Shown here one piece after another: positions 45,102-53,413 of a stretch of DNA of 64,000 nt. Every line of letters begins with the position of its first letter. Positions within the stretch are counted from its first letter, which is position 1. The notes under the pieces are model-generated. The model saw only the letters and a program-made list of their open reading frames with translations. It made no database searches and was not told where the DNA came from. Position numbers and translations under genes: made by a program. This DNA is from an uncultured bacterium (GTDB lineage Bacteria > Planctomycetota > Uabimicrobiia > Uabimicrobiales > JABWCH01). The stretch spans positions 9,222 through 73,221 of the forward strand of contig CALKWO010000084.1 in the NCBI GenBank assembly GCA_938003875.1. The letters are read 5' to 3'.

Positions 45102-47722
45102 ATTTTTTCTTCCTTCCTGTCGCGAGCCAGTGCCAACTCACGTTTAAAATGTTCTGCAAGAATTTGAACATTAGGCTCCTGCTCAATGCCTTTATGGTCT
45201 CCTGGTATGGTATAGACCTGTTTTTTTTCTATCCTATCGAACCATAAATTTCTGGAGCCATGTGTATAATCTATGAGAGAATCCCTGCCTACAAAAAACA
45301 CAATTTTGTCTTTGTATTCTTTTGGTATATAATTTTGTGCCGCAAGGGCGACGAAATGTTTGATTTTTTCGTAGTGTTCTTTTCTAGGACGATTTAGAGA
45401 ACGGGCTTTTTTTCTTACCAGAAATCTTTTGATATATTCTTTGAACTCGGAAAATGTCATGCCATATACTGCCTTGCTATGCCTGCGGATGCTTCTTAGT
45501 ATATTGATAGTCCATGATCGTAAGATTTTAAGCTTTTTAAATATGCCTCGTTTTATTTTGGTGATGCCTTGTGGCTTTTCAGGATAATACATTTCCATCA
45601 AAGCAAGAAAAGGAATTTTTTCTCCCTGAGCAGACAATTGCTGTGCCATTTCAAAGGTAATTATGCCACCCAGACACGTGCCACAAAAGAAATAAGGGCC
45701 TTGAGGTTGTATTTCTTTAATTTCCTGGATAAAAGTGGAGGCAACGTCCTCCAGAGAAAAATCTTTTGTAAATCGTTCTCCTTGCAGATGAAGTCCATAG
45801 CAAGGCTGGTCTTGTCCAAGATAGCGTATAAGGTGTACAAAAAAATTGGGGTTTAGTGTTGTGATAAAGAAAATAGGAGGTTGTGTCCCTTTTGTCTGAA
45901 GAGGAAGAATGCAAGAAATGTCTTCCTGGCTTTTCCCTTGGGCGATAGCATAGCCAAGAAGCTCGATAGTAGGCAGTTGCCAAAAACGAGATAAAGAAAA
46001 ATTTTTGCCAAAATATTTTTCTATCTTTGCCAGAACCTGCTGGGCCAGAAGAGAAGTTCCTCCTAATTCAAAAAAATTATCATGAACTCCGATAGGATAT
46101 ATTTCTAAAACTTCCTGCCAGATAATAGCTAGTTTTTCTTCCATTTCATTTCTGGGAGGCTCATATCCGGTCAGCATTTCATGCCTTGTATGAGAAGGCT
46201 CTGGTAAGACAGAACGGTCAATTTTACCATGAACATTTAGAGGCATCGCCTTTAAAAATACAAAGACAGCAGGGATCATATAGTAAGGTAACTTTTCTTC
46301 TAGTTTTTTCCTTATTTCTGTGGAATTTAGAGAATATTTTTCTTTGAGGACAATGTAGGCCACAAGACGATTGTTATTGTTGGCTTCTTTTCTTGCAATA
46401 ACAATCGCCTGGCTTATACAGTCAAGAGAATATAGGATATTTTCTACTTCAGCAAGCTCAACCCGAAATCCAGCGATTTTCACCATATTGTCTTTTCTGC
46501 CTGAATGAAGTATAGAGCCATCGGGCAGGCGTTTCCCCATATCTCCTGTACGATAGATAATCGTCCCATCTTCACAAAACTGGAAAGTCTTTTTGGTAAG
46601 CTCTTCATTGCGCCAATATCCATGAGCAAGGTAGCGGCTTCGGATAACGATTTCGCCTTCATCGCTTTCTATAGGAGGATCCTGGGTAGTATCGAGAAGA
46701 GAAATTTCTTTGTCCTTGGCCTTAACAGTGAGTGGTATAGGTCCATCGCTCAATTCCGTGGTTCTTGTAATGTAGTTGCACATGATTGTATTGGTTTCTG
46801 AAGAAGAAAGGTTATGTCTCAAAATACAATCACGGCTGACATGATTCCAAAACCTCATTATATCGCTTTTGTACAGAGCCTCTCCGCCTACTCCCATTAA
46901 ACGCAGATGAGGAAAAAAATCTTTTGGCTTCAGCACATCCAAAAAGGTTCTGAAAAAAGAAGACATCATGCTCGTCATGGTAATCTCTTCTTTTTTCAGA
47001 TGTTCAGCAAGGCTTTGAAAGCTCTCAGCAGCAGTATTATAAAGAAAGAGCGTAGCCCCATTAAAAAGAGAATTCATAATCTGGGATCGAGAGGAACCAA
47101 AGCTGGAAGAAGTCAAGAGGCTAATACGCTCATGAAAGTTGCCGGAATAAATATTGTTTTTCGCCATAGCAGCATATATAGCAGTAAGGTGCGTGTTGAT
47201 CGCTCCTTTGGGAATTCCTGTAGAGCCAGAGGTATAGTAAACACAGGCAAATCGATTGGGTTCTATTTTCAGGCCAGGGTTTTCTGAAGACAGACTTTCC
47301 GAAATTTCTTCTATACAAACCAGAGGAACTTTATTTCCTATGATTTCTCGTACTTTAGAGCGATAATGATAATCTGTTATGACAAGACTGGCCTGAGAAT
47401 TTTGCAACATCATGGAAATCCTATCAGCAGGGTATTGTGGATCAACAGGTATATAGAATTTTCCTGCCTTGAGGGAGCCCAAAAGGGCTTCTATAAAAGC
47501 TATATCTTTGTCCAATAAAAGAGCAACTGCCTCTTCTTTTTCTCCTATTTTGGATAGAATACCATGGGCCAGGCGGTTGCTCTTTTCGTTGAGATGGCTA
47601 TAACTCAATTCCGCCAGAGCAGATTTTACCGCAATACGATTTGGATATTTTTGCACCTGCTCTTCAAAGCATTCTGGTATAGATCGTTCTATGTTATAGC
47701 TAAAATTTATATTTTTTTGCAT
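45098..47722 (-). CDS. single-module synthetase: adenylation-PCP-thioesterase
   Basis: An 874-residue NRPS-like enzyme with no condensation domain. Adenylation domain (~10-510): A3 YYTSGSTGIPKGA (162-174), A5 NLSSSET, A7 YRTGD (390-394), A8 GRKDNMVKIAGFRVE, A10 Lys500. Carrier domain (~525-595) with the phosphopantetheine Ser557 in LGGTSLL. Thioesterase domain (~615-865) with GTCLGG, so the nucleophile is Cys683. In the A4 region the Asp that binds alpha-amino groups is replaced (SSSFGSS, 206-212), so the substrate is probably not a plain alpha-amino acid. It loads an acid on the carrier and releases or dimerises it. It lies 3 bp after the porin gene. Confidence 0.9.
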   Translation of the reverse strand: MQKNINFSYNIERSIPECFEEQVQKYPNRIAVKSALAELSYSHLNEKSNRLAHGILSKIGEKEEAVALLLDKDIAFIEALLGSLKAGKFYIPVDPQYPADRISMMLQNSQASLVITDYHYRSKVREIIGNKVPLVCIEEISESLSSENPGLKIEPNRFACVYYTSGSTGIPKGAINTHLTAIYAAMAKNNIYSGNFHERISLLTSSSFGSSRSQIMNSLFNGATLFLYNTAAESFQSLAEHLKKEEITMTSMMSSFFRTFLDVLKPKDFFPHLRLMGVGGEALYKSDIMRFWNHVSRDCILRHNLSSSETNTIMCNYITRTTELSDGPIPLTVKAKDKEISLLDTTQDPPIESDEGEIVIRSRYLAHGYWRNEELTKKTFQFCEDGTIIYRTGDMGKRLPDGSILHSGRKDNMVKIAGFRVELAEVENILYSLDCISQAIVIARKEANNNNRLVAYIVLKEKYSLNSTEIRKKLEEKLPYYMIPAVFVFLKAMPLNVHGKIDRSVLPEPSHTRHEMLTGYEPPRNEMEEKLAIIWQEVLEIYPIGVHDNFFELGGTSLLAQQVLAKIEKYFGKNFSLSRFWQLPTIELLGYAIAQGKSQEDISCILPLQTKGTQPPIFFITTLNPNFFVHLIRYLGQDQPCYGLHLQGERFTKDFSLEDVASTFIQEIKEIQPQGPYFFCGTCLGGIITFEMAQQLSAQGEKIPFLALMEMYYPEKPQGITKIKRGIFKKLKILRSWTINILRSIRRHSKAVYGMTFSEFKEYIKRFLVRKKARSLNRPRKEHYEKIKHFVALAAQNYIPKEYKDKIVFFVGRDSLIDYTHGSRNLWFDRIEKKQVYTIPGDHKGIEQEPNVQILAEHFKRELALARDRKEEKI

Positions 47723-47725
47723 AGT

Positions 47726-49168
47726 TTAGAACCGAACTTGAAAGCGTGTCATGAAAATATGGGCATCTGTTTTTTCGTTATTTTTTTCGTTATGCAGCAT
47801 AGAATAAATATAGTCAAACATAATGCGAAGATGAGAATTGGGATACCAGTTCAAACCCACGATGATATTATCCATACGTCCACCGCGTATTTCATCATTC
47901 AGATCAAGCTTGGAATAGCAAACTGCCATTTCCCAAGCACCATATCCGCCTTCCAGAAAACTTTTTTCAGGCTTTATATCAAGAAAACGGCCTCTTTCTT
48001 TATCGTAGTTGCGGTGTTCTCCTGTAAGAAAGTATGTAGCATACACATAATAGCCCCAGAAACGATCATTGTCTTTATCAGCAGAGCTTTCATAGTTGAT
48101 AAAAGAGCAAATCAACTCGCTCTGTATGGACAGAGGGCCAATAACACATGCACCTTCTAAACCAAGAAGATGGTTATCTTCTACATTTCTTAGTATACCT
48201 GTGTCTACGAAATAAGGAGTCATGCGAGCTTCAGGCTTTGCTCTATATCGGGCTTCATCATTAATAGGATTGCGATAGCTATAGCCTATACCCAAATGAA
48301 CAAGGGTTTCCCCCTTATTTTCATAATAAGGCAATCCTGCTATTCTCGCTGTAAAAGCATAGGACCCGCTATCTCCTTCCACTTTAGGGGGATTGTTATT
48401 AGGTGTGTCACGGAAAAATCCAAAGCTAAAAGATATGCGTTCTTCTGCCAGATTCCCGAAATAGGCAATGCCTAAATTTCGGTTAGGAGAAAGTATTTCC
48501 ACAGAGTTTCTTTCCATAAAGGTAAGCCAGGGGGCAGGTCTTTGCGTTTCCAGGCAGAAAGGCTCTTTGAAATGCCCTAGTATCAATTTTCCAGAAAGAG
48601 GAAGTCCTGAAATTCCCATATAAACATCAAAAAAAGCTGCTGTTCCACCTGCAAATGATAAGTCTATTTTGTAAAAGAAATGCTTACATACCGTGCCTTC
48701 TAAGGTAGGTCTTACAGAACGAAATTCCATAGAGTCTTCAATCGGCCCCTGGTTTTCATGAATCGTTCTATCTTCATGCCCAAAGATAAAATCTACAGCC
48801 ACCCTACCTCCTACAGTCATGGTAAATTTTTTATCTTCTGTTTCAAAAGAAAATCGCCCTTTCCAAAAACTTTCCACAGGAATTTTCTTGGGGTCTTTTT
48901 TCGTTTCCAGAATATTGGAAACTTCTTCTTTTATCATTTGTCTTAAGCTGTCTTTATCCTGGATTGGCTCCTGTTGTTCCTGATTTTTTTCAGGAAGAGA
49001 ACCTTTTTCTTTATCCTTTTCCAGATCTATCACTCTCTTTTGGAGAGATTCTAAAAGCTTTTTCATGCTTTCGATTTCTTGCTGTTGCTTTAAGATGATT
49101 TCCTTATCAGACTCTTGAGAAAATAAAAAGAAAGGAAATAAAAAGATACATAAAAATAGCAATTTCAT
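47726..49168 (-). CDS. OprO/OprP-like outer-membrane porin
   Basis: A 480-residue porin: signal peptide (1-18, FLCIFLFPFFLFS), a coiled coil (~20-60, KQQQEIESMKKLLESLQKRV) that would trimerise, a linker and a beta-barrel (~115-480; TVGGRVAVDF...RSVRPTLEGTV, ending ...FMTRFQVRF with the C-terminal Phe). This is the phosphate-selective porin O/P family, which passes small anions. ATG 49168 was chosen because AAAAGGAA lies before it. It is the first gene of the operon with the A-PCP-TE enzyme and ABC importer. Confidence 0.9.
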   Translation of the reverse strand: MKLLFLCIFLFPFFLFSQESDKEIILKQQQEIESMKKLLESLQKRVIDLEKDKEKGSLPEKNQEQQEPIQDKDSLRQMIKEEVSNILETKKDPKKIPVESFWKGRFSFETEDKKFTMTVGGRVAVDFIFGHEDRTIHENQGPIEDSMEFRSVRPTLEGTVCKHFFYKIDLSFAGGTAAFFDVYMGISGLPLSGKLILGHFKEPFCLETQRPAPWLTFMERNSVEILSPNRNLGIAYFGNLAEERISFSFGFFRDTPNNNPPKVEGDSGSYAFTARIAGLPYYENKGETLVHLGIGYSYRNPINDEARYRAKPEARMTPYFVDTGILRNVEDNHLLGLEGACVIGPLSIQSELICSFINYESSADKDNDRFWGYYVYATYFLTGEHRNYDKERGRFLDIKPEKSFLEGGYGAWEMAVCYSKLDLNDEIRGGRMDNIIVGLNWYPNSHLRIMFDYIYSMLHNEKNNEKTDAHIFMTRFQVRF

Positions 49169-49222
49169 AAAATTCCTTTTTTGATATTTTTTTGTCTTTA
49201 CTAACATCAATATTCATAATCT

Positions 49223-49267
49223 AAAAAAAGTGAGGCTACTACTTGACTTCAGCAATAGCCTCACTTT
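49223..49267 (-). terminator. Rho-independent terminator before the porin operon
   Basis: In the minus direction AAAGTGAGGCTA (49267-49256) pairs with TAGCCTCACTTT (49238-49227) and runs into TTTT. It ends the operon of the lipoprotein gene at 49313 and leaves about 55 bp for the porin promoter. Confidence 0.85.
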
Positions 49268-49312
49268 GTAGCCGCTACGTTTTCGATCTAATAGCAGCCT
49301 GTAAAAAAAGCT

Positions 49313-49828
49313 TTAATTTTTTGTCTGAAATGTCTTTAAATACGATGCCAGGGTAACTTCCTTTGTATTGCTTTGGTTCAAAGGAAGCTTATGGCATTCT
49401 ACAATCTGGTTTTCATAATAGAATCGCCATTCCTGGGAATTTTTGGCACTATAGAGTAGCTCTGAGTTTTTTTCCAGTTTATTGCTTCCAGAAAGGGTTC
49501 TCAGGGAAATGGTTTTGCTTCCCTCTTTGCTCAAAAACTGGATTTTGGCTTTTTGAGAAAATTCCGCTATTCGAGCATTGTCTTTTTCTTTACCCTCGCT
49601 ATATCCTGGAGGAAGATAGATGTATCCACTGTCTATATCAATATAGAAAGCCACAACACCAGGGATGACAAAACAAAGGCATAAAAGAGCGTCCATAAGA
49701 ACCACTTTGCTGTCCAGCTTTCCGCCAGATTGGCCTTTTCTTTCAGGATACCAGTAACTCCCACAGCCTGTGCTTATCGCAATTATCGAAAGGCATAAAA
49801 GAAGGCATATTGCTTTGTTGAGATTCAT
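49313..49828 (-). CDS. small lipoprotein of a conserved PERRGQ-type family
   Basis: A 171-residue lipoprotein: signal and lipobox ISTGC (Cys about 22), then a conserved block YPERKGQSGGKLDSKVVLMD and a membrane-inserting segment ending in a DIDSGYIYLPPG motif. The first 90 residues resemble small Gram-negative lipoproteins often mislabelled as nucleotidyltransferases. The C-terminal ~80 residues are extra and soluble. Function unknown. RBS AAGGGTAAAAC precedes ATG 49828; the rhomboid gene ends 23 bp upstream. Confidence 0.7.
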   Translation of the reverse strand: MNLNKAICLLLCLSIIAISTGCGSYWYPERKGQSGGKLDSKVVLMDALLCLCFVIPGVVAFYIDIDSGYIYLPPGYSEGKEKDNARIAEFSQKAKIQFLSKEGSKTISLRTLSGSNKLEKNSELLYSAKNSQEWRFYYENQIVECHKLPLNQSNTKEVTLASYLKTFQTKN

Positions 49829-49851
49829 GTTTTACCCTTATCAAAAGATCA

Positions 49852-51090
49852 TTATGAAATAGAATTTTTTACTTCCCATGTTTTGGAAATCTGACGATAA
49901 ATATAAACAAACAAAAATCCTAAGAAAAATCCTGCAATATGGGCCCACCATCCAACATTCTTTTGTCCTGAAAGTTGGCCGACAAATTGTACGATAACCC
50001 AAAAACCCAGATAAAAATACACAGGAATTTTAAAGGGATAAGGAATGATGATGGTCTGGTATAAGGCTGCTTTGGGGAAAAAATATAGATATGCACCCAT
50101 CACTCCAGCGACAGCTCCACTGGCTCCTACCAGAGGGGTAGCAGGAATACCCATTTTTACCATAGCGATGACTTGCACCAGGGCAGAAAGAATACCACAG
50201 GCAAGATAAAAAAGGATAAAGCCAAAATGGCCAAGGCGATCCTCTACATTGTCTCCAAATATCCAGAGGAAATACATATTTCCAATCAAATGCAACCATC
50301 CACCATGAATAAAAGCATAACTTACTAAAGTAAAAAGGCTCATGCCCCCTAAAATTTTCTCAGGAACAGCCCCATAGGTACGGAAAAAATCGCTAAGATG
50401 CGCCATACTGAAAGTAGAGAGTATCCATTGAATCAAAAAATTGATGACAATAAAAGAAACAACTACGTATGGAAAACGCCTTCTAGGTGGGTTATAGGCT
50501 TCTACAGGAAAGCCTGTTAAAGCAGTGAAGGCCCAGAGCCCTGCTGTGACTTCAGCAGCATAGGTTCCTTCGTCCAGCTCTCTTTCTTCTGCCACTTCAT
50601 CTCTTTCTTCCATATCCAGTGTTATTGGTTGTATCTTTTTGATAACAACAGGCATGGGCTTTTCTGTTTTAGGGACAGGATAGAGACGGAAAGGGTGAAT
50701 TTTTCCTATAGTTTCCTGGTTAGCAGCATCTTTTCTCTTGGCTGCAACTTGTTCGCGTATCAGTTGTTTTGTTTTAGGAAATTCATTTTTATCCAGCCAT
50801 ACACCCTGGCAATGCTTGCACTGGTCTATGGTAAGCCCCTTGTCGTTTTTAAAGGTTTTGGCTTCCATGTGGCATTTGCATTCAGGGCAATTCAAATCGC
50901 TTTCTTGTTGCAGAAAAATATCTTTAGAAAAGTTCATCAACTCGCGATTTTTTTGCAAGGAAAGAAGTTTGGCCAGCGTTTCTCCATAATACCATGTCCC
51001 TCTACATTGGGAGCAGGTGGCAAGATGAATGTTGGAGAATGCTTCTTTTTTTAAATCGCATTGGCATCGTGGACATAGCATGGTTTCCAA
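49852..51090 (-). CDS. rhomboid-family intramembrane protease with two N-terminal zinc ribbons
   Basis: A 412-residue protein. Two TFIIB-type zinc ribbons come first (CPRCQCDL...CSQCRGTWYYG at ~5-35; CPECKCHM...CKHCQGVWLDKNEF at ~70-105), then a linker (~110-200) and a six-helix rhomboid core with FIHGGWLHLIGNMYFLWIFGD, the catalytic Ser in GASGAVAG and the catalytic His in WAHIAGF. It cuts membrane proteins. A TTG at 51090 has an ideal AGGAGG 8 nt upstream; ATG 51081 and ATG 51129 (overlapping the previous gene) are other options. Confidence 0.85.
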   Translation of the reverse strand: METMLCPRCQCDLKKEAFSNIHLATCSQCRGTWYYGETLAKLLSLQKNRELMNFSKDIFLQQESDLNCPECKCHMEAKTFKNDKGLTIDQCKHCQGVWLDKNEFPKTKQLIREQVAAKRKDAANQETIGKIHPFRLYPVPKTEKPMPVVIKKIQPITLDMEERDEVAEERELDEGTYAAEVTAGLWAFTALTGFPVEAYNPPRRRFPYVVVSFIVINFLIQWILSTFSMAHLSDFFRTYGAVPEKILGGMSLFTLVSYAFIHGGWLHLIGNMYFLWIFGDNVEDRLGHFGFILFYLACGILSALVQVIAMVKMGIPATPLVGASGAVAGVMGAYLYFFPKAALYQTIIIPYPFKIPVYFYLGFWVIVQFVGQLSGQKNVGWWAHIAGFFLGFLFVYIYRQISKTWEVKNSIS

Positions 51091-51119
51091 AGGGAATCCC
51101 TCCTGATAAAAAAATGTTT

Positions 51120-51455
51120 TTACTCCCATTTGTCCCCGTTATGAGGGCGATGGATTTCATAACCGTCTTCCTCTAAAAAAGAAAGAATTTTTTCTAAAGC
51201 GGATTTTTTCTTGATAATAAAATCTATAAGCTCTTCTTCGTTTGTTTCATACAAGCTTGGTAGTAAGCTGTCAGGGATACCTTCGCCAGGAATATATACA
51301 ATTTCTCCTTTATTTTTCAGAATATCATATAGTTCTTTTGGTATTTCCCCATTGCTTTTGACAACAACCACTCCCATTTCCTCTAGTGCAGTGATAAGGT
51401 CTTGCATCAATTCTGCTGCACTTTCTGCTTCAAGATTCAGTTTTGCACTACCCAT
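51120..51455 (-). CDS. unknown 111-residue protein
   Basis: A 111-residue acidic soluble protein, not recognised. It contains ESAAELMQDLITALEEMGVVVV, a central LKNKGEIVYIPGEGIPDSLLPSLYETNEEEL and a helical end. A good RBS (AGGAGATAGATC) supports ATG 51455. It lies between the ferritin-like gene (21 bp) and the rhomboid gene. Its coding pattern and RBS make it a real gene, but no function can be given. Confidence 0.65.
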   Translation of the reverse strand: MGSAKLNLEAESAAELMQDLITALEEMGVVVVKSNGEIPKELYDILKNKGEIVYIPGEGIPDSLLPSLYETNEEELIDFIIKKKSALEKILSFLEEDGYEIHRPHNGDKWE

Positions 51456-51476
51456 GATCTATCTCCTGTTTGAGTT

Positions 51477-51986
51477 TTAAAAAGGGGCAAAATCGCCCTG
51501 GCTCCAATAGTCTTCTTTTAAATCATTCTGCTGTTTTAAAAGTACCTGATAGTGTGTCGTTTCCCAATCAGCAAGTTCACGATAAAAAGATTTTATACCA
51601 GGATCGTTTACTTTGTTTGCCTGCTCCTTATAGAATTGGATGGCAGAAAGTTCCAACTGAATTCCAACAGACAATGCCGTCATTTCATAATGTGCATCTT
51701 TAACGCGATCTTTGATACTGTCTGAAAAGATAGGACTTATAGATGTAAAAGCCGTTTTTGTGAGATGCTTGTCAGAAGCAATGTTGCCTGTTTCTATAAC
51801 GGCTTTATACTGTAATTTTAAGAATTGAACATGCTCCATTTCTTCTTTTGCCAATCTTTCAAAAACAATTTTGCCCTGGGGATCTTGTGTGCTTTTGGAT
51901 GCCATCATATAAAAATTATAGCCATCCACTTCAGATTTCATTGCTTCTAAAATGCCTTTAGCAATGTCCTGAGCGTTTGTGTTCAT
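51477..51986 (-). CDS. rubrerythrin/ferritin-like diiron protein
   Basis: A 169-residue four-helix protein with ferritin-like metal ligands: EVDGYNFYMMAS, ERLAKEEMEHVQFL in the first half and EMTALSVGIQLELSAIQFYKEQ, RELADWETTHYQVL in the second, giving two ExxH pairs plus Glu. It has no C-terminal rubredoxin domain, so it is a 'rubrerythrin-like' ferritin fold probably involved in peroxide or iron handling. Start ATG 51986 has AAGGA upstream; a GTG/TTG-extended frame is not needed. Confidence 0.88.
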   Translation of the reverse strand: MNTNAQDIAKGILEAMKSEVDGYNFYMMASKSTQDPQGKIVFERLAKEEMEHVQFLKLQYKAVIETGNIASDKHLTKTAFTSISPIFSDSIKDRVKDAHYEMTALSVGIQLELSAIQFYKEQANKVNDPGIKSFYRELADWETTHYQVLLKQQNDLKEDYWSQGDFAPF

Positions 51987-52050
51987 AATGCTTTCCTTCA
52001 AAATCTTATAGTTACTTTTTTACAGGAGTATTGCGAATCATAAACCTGGA

Positions 52051-52073
52051 GTTACAGATTACAAATCTGTAAC
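52051..52073. repeat. perfect hairpin after the ATP-grasp gene
   Basis: GTTACAGATT-ACA-AATCTGTAAC forms a perfect 10-bp stem. It sits 19 bp after the ATP-grasp stop in the minus direction. There is no T-run, so it may be a palindromic repeat and not a classic terminator. Confidence 0.5.
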
Positions 52074-52091
52074 CAAACGATGTATAGTATT

Positions 52092-53063
52092 TTATCCATG
52101 AGGTGTTAAGGTAGGCCAGAAAGAGTAGGGGCTTGCAATTTTTCCCCGAAATAAAAGCTCTGAAAGAATTTCTGTTATAGAAATTTTTGTTTGCTCTTGT
52201 ATTTCTTTAAAAGAAGGAATAGGATCAATGCCTAAAAAAATGCAATTGTCCTGATGATCTAATCCTAATTCTATACTGGCATAAAGAAGCCCTGTTATTT
52301 TCATCAGGTTCTGAATTTTTTTCAATATTTCTGCCGGGCATTCAAATGTTTTGAATAGAGGTGTTTCATAGTCGTCTTTATAGAAGACTTCCACGGGAAC
52401 AGGGAAATTCCCTATCATCAAGACACAGAAAAATTTTTTGAAAACGAAGGCTTCCTGAAATAGACAAGGTGCTAATACAAGATTTTCTGTTTCCTCCAAA
52501 TGCTCTTTTAATAGCCTGGCTAAACTCGCTCCCAAAGGAATCAGAGGACGGTAGTTGACTTTTGTATTATATTTTTCCCAAAAGGATTTCAAGGAATCAG
52601 GATGAGATGTAATCAATGTTTCTGGTATTTTGAATCCGGCTATTTTAGCTGCCTGCAACTGGTATATGGAATTCAGTGCGATTTCCTGTCTTTCTGGCTG
52701 GTTGACCCAAAGACAATCTTGGCTAGTATAGCTTATGGCATTTAAAAATTGGCAACATTCTGTATAGGCAAAGGCAACAAAATCCTTGCTTTGCAATTTA
52801 TCAGAAATTTTTGGTATTCCTGGTGCCCACCACCATACGCTACGCAGCTTCTCAAAAGAAATGCACTTTTTTTCTTCAGAAGCAAGCAATACCAACTTGT
52901 TTCCACTGTTCGATACATAAAATTCGCATGTGTAATTTTTAGGAAATTCAGCAATATCTAAAATCAAGACATTCTGTGTATGCTTATCCTGGATATATGC
53001 TTGAATTTTTTGAGCATGCTCATTTTCTTCTGATGCGATAATAAGAATTTCTGGTGTAAGCAT
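52092..53063 (-). CDS. ATP-grasp protein of the MvdC/MvdD (graspetide) type
   Basis: A 323-residue protein whose order of motifs matches RiPP-maturing ATP-grasp ligases: N-terminal domain ILIIASEENEHAQKIQAYI, LRSVWWWAPGIPK (family VRSVWYRRP), CLWVNQPERQEIALNSIYQLQAAKIAGFKIPETLITS, then the ATP-binding core. Two catalytic sites are altered: NYRPLIP has Arg where Lys binds ATP, and FLGIDPIPS has Gly/Asp where FLEINP supplies Mg ligands. It may have lost or changed activity. A promoter with an internal palindrome lies upstream. No convincing precursor peptide gene is seen nearby. ATG 53063 follows AAGGTAGAAT. Confidence 0.75.
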   Translation of the reverse strand: MLTPEILIIASEENEHAQKIQAYIQDKHTQNVLILDIAEFPKNYTCEFYVSNSGNKLVLLASEEKKCISFEKLRSVWWWAPGIPKISDKLQSKDFVAFAYTECCQFLNAISYTSQDCLWVNQPERQEIALNSIYQLQAAKIAGFKIPETLITSHPDSLKSFWEKYNTKVNYRPLIPLGASLARLLKEHLEETENLVLAPCLFQEAFVFKKFFCVLMIGNFPVPVEVFYKDDYETPLFKTFECPAEILKKIQNLMKITGLLYASIELGLDHQDNCIFLGIDPIPSFKEIQEQTKISITEILSELLFRGKIASPYSFWPTLTPHG

Positions 53064-53135
53064 ATTCTACCTTGCCCTTTTTAATCTTCACAAATCAGTA
53101 CGCTTACTTCACGTTGGTTATGACTTCCATTCATA

Positions 53136-53164
53136 AGTATATCACTTATAGTGATTTCTCCCAA
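53136..53164 (-). promoter_or_regulatory. promoter of the ATP-grasp gene
   Basis: On the minus strand TTGGGA (53164-53159), a 17-bp spacer and TATACT (53141-53136). Transcription would start near 53129, giving a leader of about 65 nt to ATG 53063. The spacer is almost filled by the palindrome described at 53141-53155. Confidence 0.6.
53141..53155. promoter_or_regulatory. operator-like palindrome in the promoter spacer
   Basis: ATCACT-TAT-AGTGAT is a 15-bp perfect inverted repeat lying between the -35 and -10 of the ATP-grasp promoter. A regulator binding there would block or remodel transcription. An overlapping second palindrome, ATAAGT-ATATC-ACTTAT, spans 53134-53150. Confidence 0.45.
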
Positions 53165-53413
53165 GAAAAAAAAATAAAAAATCAGAAATTTTTGAATTTT
53201 TATTTTACTAAAAAGAATTTATAGTGTAATATTCTACGTTGAAATATAGTGTTGCATTGTAAGTTTAAACTTGAAGGATAGAAAATTATAGTTTTTTGTT
53301 AAATGCACTTTACGCTATATTCCAATCTTAGCCCTAAAGGTGCGAAATATAATAGCCAGTGGCAATGCACCTGGTAATTTGATTTTCAAAAAAAATCATG
53401 GAGATAAAGAAAA
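53165..53413. other. non-coding AT-rich spacer between divergent genes
   Basis: Part of the 350-bp gap between the ATP-grasp and HTH-EIIA genes. It holds long A and T runs, the 12-bp palindrome AAGTTTAAACTT (53261-53272) and presumably the plus-strand promoter for the HTH-EIIA gene, which I could not place with confidence. No open frame with an RBS is seen. Confidence 0.5.

Noticed and set aside
49852..51129. Rhomboid protein as a rhombosortase for the CGAIGIE tail
   Set aside because: It carries zinc ribbons and the general rhomboid motifs and is far from the tail gene; nothing specific to rhombosortases is seen.
53080..53130. A 17-codon frame (MNGSHNQREVSVLICED) just upstream of the ATP-grasp gene, a possible graspetide precursor
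   Set aside because: Its ATG lies directly behind the predicted -10 box, near or before the transcription start, it has no RBS, and the peptide lacks a convincing repeat of acceptor residues.
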